DNA of 8,824 bases from Muribaculaceae bacterium. GTDB lineage: Bacteria; Bacteroidota; Bacteroidia; Bacteroidales; Muribaculaceae. Within the stretch, counting starts at the first letter, position 1, and every line of letters begins with the position of its first letter. Made by a program: the position numbers and the translations under genes. The stretch spans positions 163,566 through 172,389 of the forward strand of contig JABUUJ010000003.1 in the NCBI GenBank assembly GCA_021443235.1. Reading direction: 5' to 3'. The notes beneath the pieces are model-generated. The model was given only the letters and a program-made list of their open reading frames with translations, was not told the origin of the DNA and made no database searches. This document shows positions 6,240 to 8,824 of the stretch, piece by piece.

Positions 6240-8681
6240 TTAATGGCGGCGGTGCTTGCCTTTGTTTTTGCGCGACGATGACTGCTTGGGGGCGCCGCTT
6301 CCGTGCGACTTGCCGCGGGCAGTGCGGCGTGGGCCGTTGGTCACAGGGCTTCCTCCCGACTGGCCACGCGAGCCATTGCCACGCTTGCGGCGGCGTGATG
6401 CGCTGCCACCCTCATGCTCCTCACGTCGGCGCTCGTCGCGACGGCTCTGCCGCGCCATGCGAGCCACTACACCGGCATTTTTCTCGGTGATGGGCTCACG
6501 GTCAATGCGGTGAGTGCCAGCCGGATGACGGTCGTCAACCACCACAAAGTCGAGCTGTTTCTTGATAAGGTCGGCTCTTGCCACCTGAATGGTGATGGGG
6601 TCGCCCAACTGATAGACGCGGTGGCGACGTCGGCCACGTATTAGGTAGTTTTTCTCGTCAAACTCATAGAAATCGTCGTCGAGCGAGCGTATTCCCACCA
6701 GGCCCTCGCACTTGGTCTCGTCGAGTTCGACATAAAGTCCCCACTCGGTCACGCCCGATACATGGCCGGTGAACACGCCTCCCAGGCGCTCGCCCATGTA
6801 TTCCACCTCTTTATACTTGATAGAGGCGCGCTCGGCCTGTGTGGCGAGCTGCTCCTGCGCGCTCACATGATTGCACTCGCTCTCAAGGTCGGCGAGGTTG
6901 ACACTGCGCGCGCCTGGCTTGGCGTAGCGGTCGAGCAGGCGGTGCACCATCATGTCGGGGTATCGGCGTATGGGCGAGGTGAAGTGGGTGTAGTAGTCAA
7001 ACGCCAATCCGTAGTGGCCCACATTGGTTGCCGAGTACACAGCCTTGGCCATAGAGCGGATGGCGAGGATCGACAGCAGCTCTTCCTCGGGTTTTCCCGC
7101 AACCTGTGCAAGCAGCTGGTTGATACTCTTGTTGATTTCGCGTGGGTTGCCTGTCACCTTCACTTTGTATCCAAAGTGAGCGGCGATGTCGGCAAAGTTG
7201 GAGAGTTTGTCGCTATTGGGCACATCGTGGATGCGGTAAACCATCGCCTTGGGAGTCTTGCCGCGTGGCACCTTGCCTATGTGCTCGGCCACCTTCATGT
7301 TGGCGAGCAGCATAAACTCCTCGATGAGCTGGTTGGCCTCGCGCTGCACATGCTCGTGCACTGCGATGGGGCGTCCGTTCTCGTCAATCTCAAAGCGCTT
7401 CTCCTGGCGGTTAAATGCCACGCTACCAAGCACATTGAAGCGACGAGCGCGGAATTTCTGCGCCAAGTCGTGCAGCACAAGAATCTCCTCGTGCAAGTCG
7501 CCCTGCCCGGTCTCGATCACCTCCTGCGCCTCTTCGTAGGAAAAACGGCGCACGCTGCGCGTCACTGTGTGGCATATCTCATATCGCTTCACCACTGCGT
7601 CGGGCGTAATCTCGAAGATTACCGAGTGGGTGAGCTTGTCCTCGTTGGGGCGCAGCGAGCAGATGTTGTTGCACAAGCGCTCGGGGAGCATGGGCACAGT
7701 GCGGTCGACCAGATAGACCGACGTGGCGCGGCTCTCGGCCTCCTTGTCGATAATCGTGCCCGGAGTGACGTAGTGGGTCACATCGGCGATGTGCACGCCC
7801 ACTTCCCAGTTGCCATTGGGCAACTTGCTGAGCGACAGGGCGTCGTCATAGTCCTTGGCATCGTGCGGGTCGATGGTGAAAGTGGTCACGCCACGCATAT
7901 CGTGACGACGCGCCACCTCCTCGGGGGTGATGCCGGCATCGATGCGCTGGGCGGCGCGCTCCACACGCTCGGGGTATTTATAGGGAAGGCCAAACTCGGC
8001 CAGGATGGCGTGAATCTCGGCGTTGTTGTCGCCAGCGCTGCCCAGCACATCCTCCACCTCGCCGATGGGGGTCTGTGCGTCCTCGGGCCAGTCGACAATG
8101 CGCACCACCACCTTGTCGCCCGTCGTTCCGCCCTTGAGCTTGTCGAGCGGGATAAAGATATCGGTAGCGAGAAACTTGGTGTCGCTCACCAGCACCGCAT
8201 AGTATTTCTGAACCTGCAATGTGCCCACAAATACCTGGTCCTTGCGCTCAATTATCTTGATAACCTCGGCCTCGGGCTCCATGCCATGGCGCGCCGCGCT
8301 GATGTGCACCATCACCTTGTCGCCGTTGAGCGCGTGCATCGAGTTGCGCTCGGCAACCGAGATGGGAGTGGCGTCGTCGCTGTCGATAATCACGCTGTTC
8401 TTGCCGTTGCTGCGGCGCACAAAGCGTCCCTCGGCCACCATCGAGCGCTTCGCGGCCTTGAAACGGCCGTTGTCGACCTCAACGAGAAAGCCGTCAAAAG
8501 CCAGCTGCTCAAGGATGTCGATAATGAGTGTGCGCTGCGACGTGGTGGTGGCGCCCACGGCGCTCGACACCTGCTTGTAGTTGAATGGAGTGTTCTCGCT
8601 GGTGTTATAAAAGTTGATGACTGCGTCGTGAAGCTCACGGCGCTCCATCTTCATTGATTTAAGTCGGTCTTTTTTTGCCAT
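6240..8681 (-). CDS. rnr: Exoribonuclease R (RNase II/RNB family) with long basic tail
   Basis: RNase R degrades RNA one base at a time from the 3' end and can pass through structured RNA, acting in mRNA, rRNA and tRNA turnover and quality control. The 813 residues show the usual order: an N-terminal helix-turn-helix-like segment (about 12-75), two cold-shock domains (about 80-210), the RNB catalytic domain (about 255-585) and an S1 RNA-binding domain (about 633-715). In TIDPHDAKDYDDA, Asp271, Asp277, Asp279 and Asp280 align with the metal-binding Asp272, 278, 280 and 281 of E. coli. HFTSPIRRYPDMMVHR (566-581) is the second catalytic hallmark. The last 80 or so residues are a low-complexity Arg/Lys/Gly/Ser tail. 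The length and S1 domain favour RNase R over RNase II (about 640 residues). The ATG at 8681 gives the family-like MAKKDRLKS start. It is probably transcribed separately from suf. Confidence 0.96.
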   Translation of the reverse strand: MAKKDRLKSMKMERRELHDAVINFYNTSENTPFNYKQVSSAVGATTTSQRTLIIDILEQLAFDGFLVEVDNGRFKAAKRSMVAEGRFVRRSNGKNSVIIDSDDATPISVAERNSMHALNGDKVMVHISAARHGMEPEAEVIKIIERKDQVFVGTLQVQKYYAVLVSDTKFLATDIFIPLDKLKGGTTGDKVVVRIVDWPEDAQTPIGEVEDVLGSAGDNNAEIHAILAEFGLPYKYPERVERAAQRIDAGITPEEVARRHDMRGVTTFTIDPHDAKDYDDALSLSKLPNGNWEVGVHIADVTHYVTPGTIIDKEAESRATSVYLVDRTVPMLPERLCNNICSLRPNEDKLTHSVIFEITPDAVVKRYEICHTVTRSVRRFSYEEAQEVIETGQGDLHEEILVLHDLAQKFRARRFNVLGSVAFNRQEKRFEIDENGRPIAVHEHVQREANQLIEEFMLLANMKVAEHIGKVPRGKTPKAMVYRIHDVPNSDKLSNFADIAAHFGYKVKVTGNPREINKSINQLLAQVAGKPEEELLSILAIRSMAKAVYSATNVGHYGLAFDYYTHFTSPIRRYPDMMVHRLLDRYAKPGARSVNLADLESECNHVSAQEQLATQAERASIKYKEVEYMGERLGGVFTGHVSGVTEWGLYVELDETKCEGLVGIRSLDDDFYEFDEKNYLIRGRRRHRVYQLGDPITIQVARADLIKKQLDFVVVDDRHPAGTHRIDREPITEKNAGVVARMARQSRRDERRREEHEGGSASRRRKRGNGSRGQSGGSPVTNGPRRTARGKSHGSGAPKQSSSRKNKGKHRRH

Positions 8682-8706
8682 AATATTCTTGTTTTAATTT
8701 GAAAGA

Positions 8707-8723
8707 ACAAAATTACTGATTTT
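8707..8723. repeat. 17-bp exact repeat, copy 2 (rnr upstream)
   Basis: Identical over 17 bases to 5990-6006 upstream of sufB, with the same orientation relative to the downstream gene. It places the same TAATTTTG element 26 bases before the rnr ATG. Confidence 0.6.
8708..8715 (-). promoter_or_regulatory. rnr: Candidate rnr -7 promoter element, proximal
   Basis: TAATTTTG on the minus strand fits the Bacteroidetes -7 consensus TAnnTTTG and would give a leader of about 20 bases. I find no TTTG or TTG at a suitable -33 distance upstream, so this is only half of a promoter. The match to the sufB promoter core supports it. Confidence 0.4.
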
Positions 8724-8753
8724 GCCACAATTGTCTTGTTTTGTATTGTTGCC

Positions 8754-8774
8754 GCAAAATTACTAATAATTTGC
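8754..8774. promoter_or_regulatory. rnr: Candidate distal rnr -7 element inside an inverted repeat
   Basis: A second TAATTTTG (8762-8755, minus strand) lies within an imperfect palindrome: GCAAAATTA (8754-8762) pairs with TAATTTGC (8767-8774) with one bulged base and a CTAA loop. It could be a second rnr promoter or an operator overlapping one. Again no -33 element at the right spacing is visible. The remaining bases to the window end (8775-8824) show no recognisable feature. Confidence 0.3.
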
Positions 8775-8824
8775 GACACTACCACATAACCTGCAATAAT
8801 TGTGCCAAAACGCCCAGATATCGC

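Noticed and set aside
6762..8657. A 631-codon plus-strand open frame opposite rnr
   Set aside because: It lies entirely antisense to a well-conserved RNase R, is rich in His, Ala, Val and Leu as expected from a GC-rich reverse frame, and shows no recognisable domain. The conserved catalytic motifs are on the minus strand.

Overview
The window looks like chromosomal DNA from a Bacteroidales bacterium, and family Muribaculaceae is my best guess. The grounds are a sufB-sufC-sufD-sufS gene order, GC-rich genes separated by very AT-rich spacers, a Bacteroidetes-type promoter core (TAnnTTTG) upstream of sufB and rnr, no Shine-Dalgarno boxes at the gene starts, and a GYF_2/DUF4359-type membrane protein of a kind common in this group. 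The species assignment is inference.

All six recognisable genes are on the minus strand, so transcription runs from high to low coordinates. From right to left: a 143-base AT-rich upstream region (8682-8824) with two candidate -7 elements; rnr, encoding exoribonuclease R with a long basic tail (8681-6240); a 319-base gap (6239-5921) holding a hairpin-rich, repeat-like element next to rnr and then the suf promoter and leader; sufB (5920-4457); a 100-base AT-rich gap; sufC (4356-3601); sufD (3601-2258, overlapping sufC by one base); sufS (2214-1006); a gene for a GYF-domain, single-pass membrane protein (982-110); and a 109-base tail with a weak hairpin and a perfect 18-bp palindrome at the left edge.

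The four suf genes make a sulfur-mobilising and scaffold machine. SufS takes sulfur from cysteine, and the SufB-SufC-SufD complex builds the Fe-S cluster with SufC hydrolysing ATP. The key residues of SufS, SufB and SufC are all present. SufD keeps the functional His but has Ala where E. coli has Cys358, and it ends in a three-cysteine tail. No sulfur-transfer partner (SufE or SufU) and no A-type carrier is encoded here. The GYF-domain gene follows sufS by 23 bases and is probably co-transcribed, but nothing in it points to Fe-S chemistry.

I find no phage, CRISPR array, insertion sequence with a transposase, tRNA or rRNA. This is mostly a housekeeping region. The least explained parts are the structured element between rnr and sufB and the palindrome cut by the left edge.
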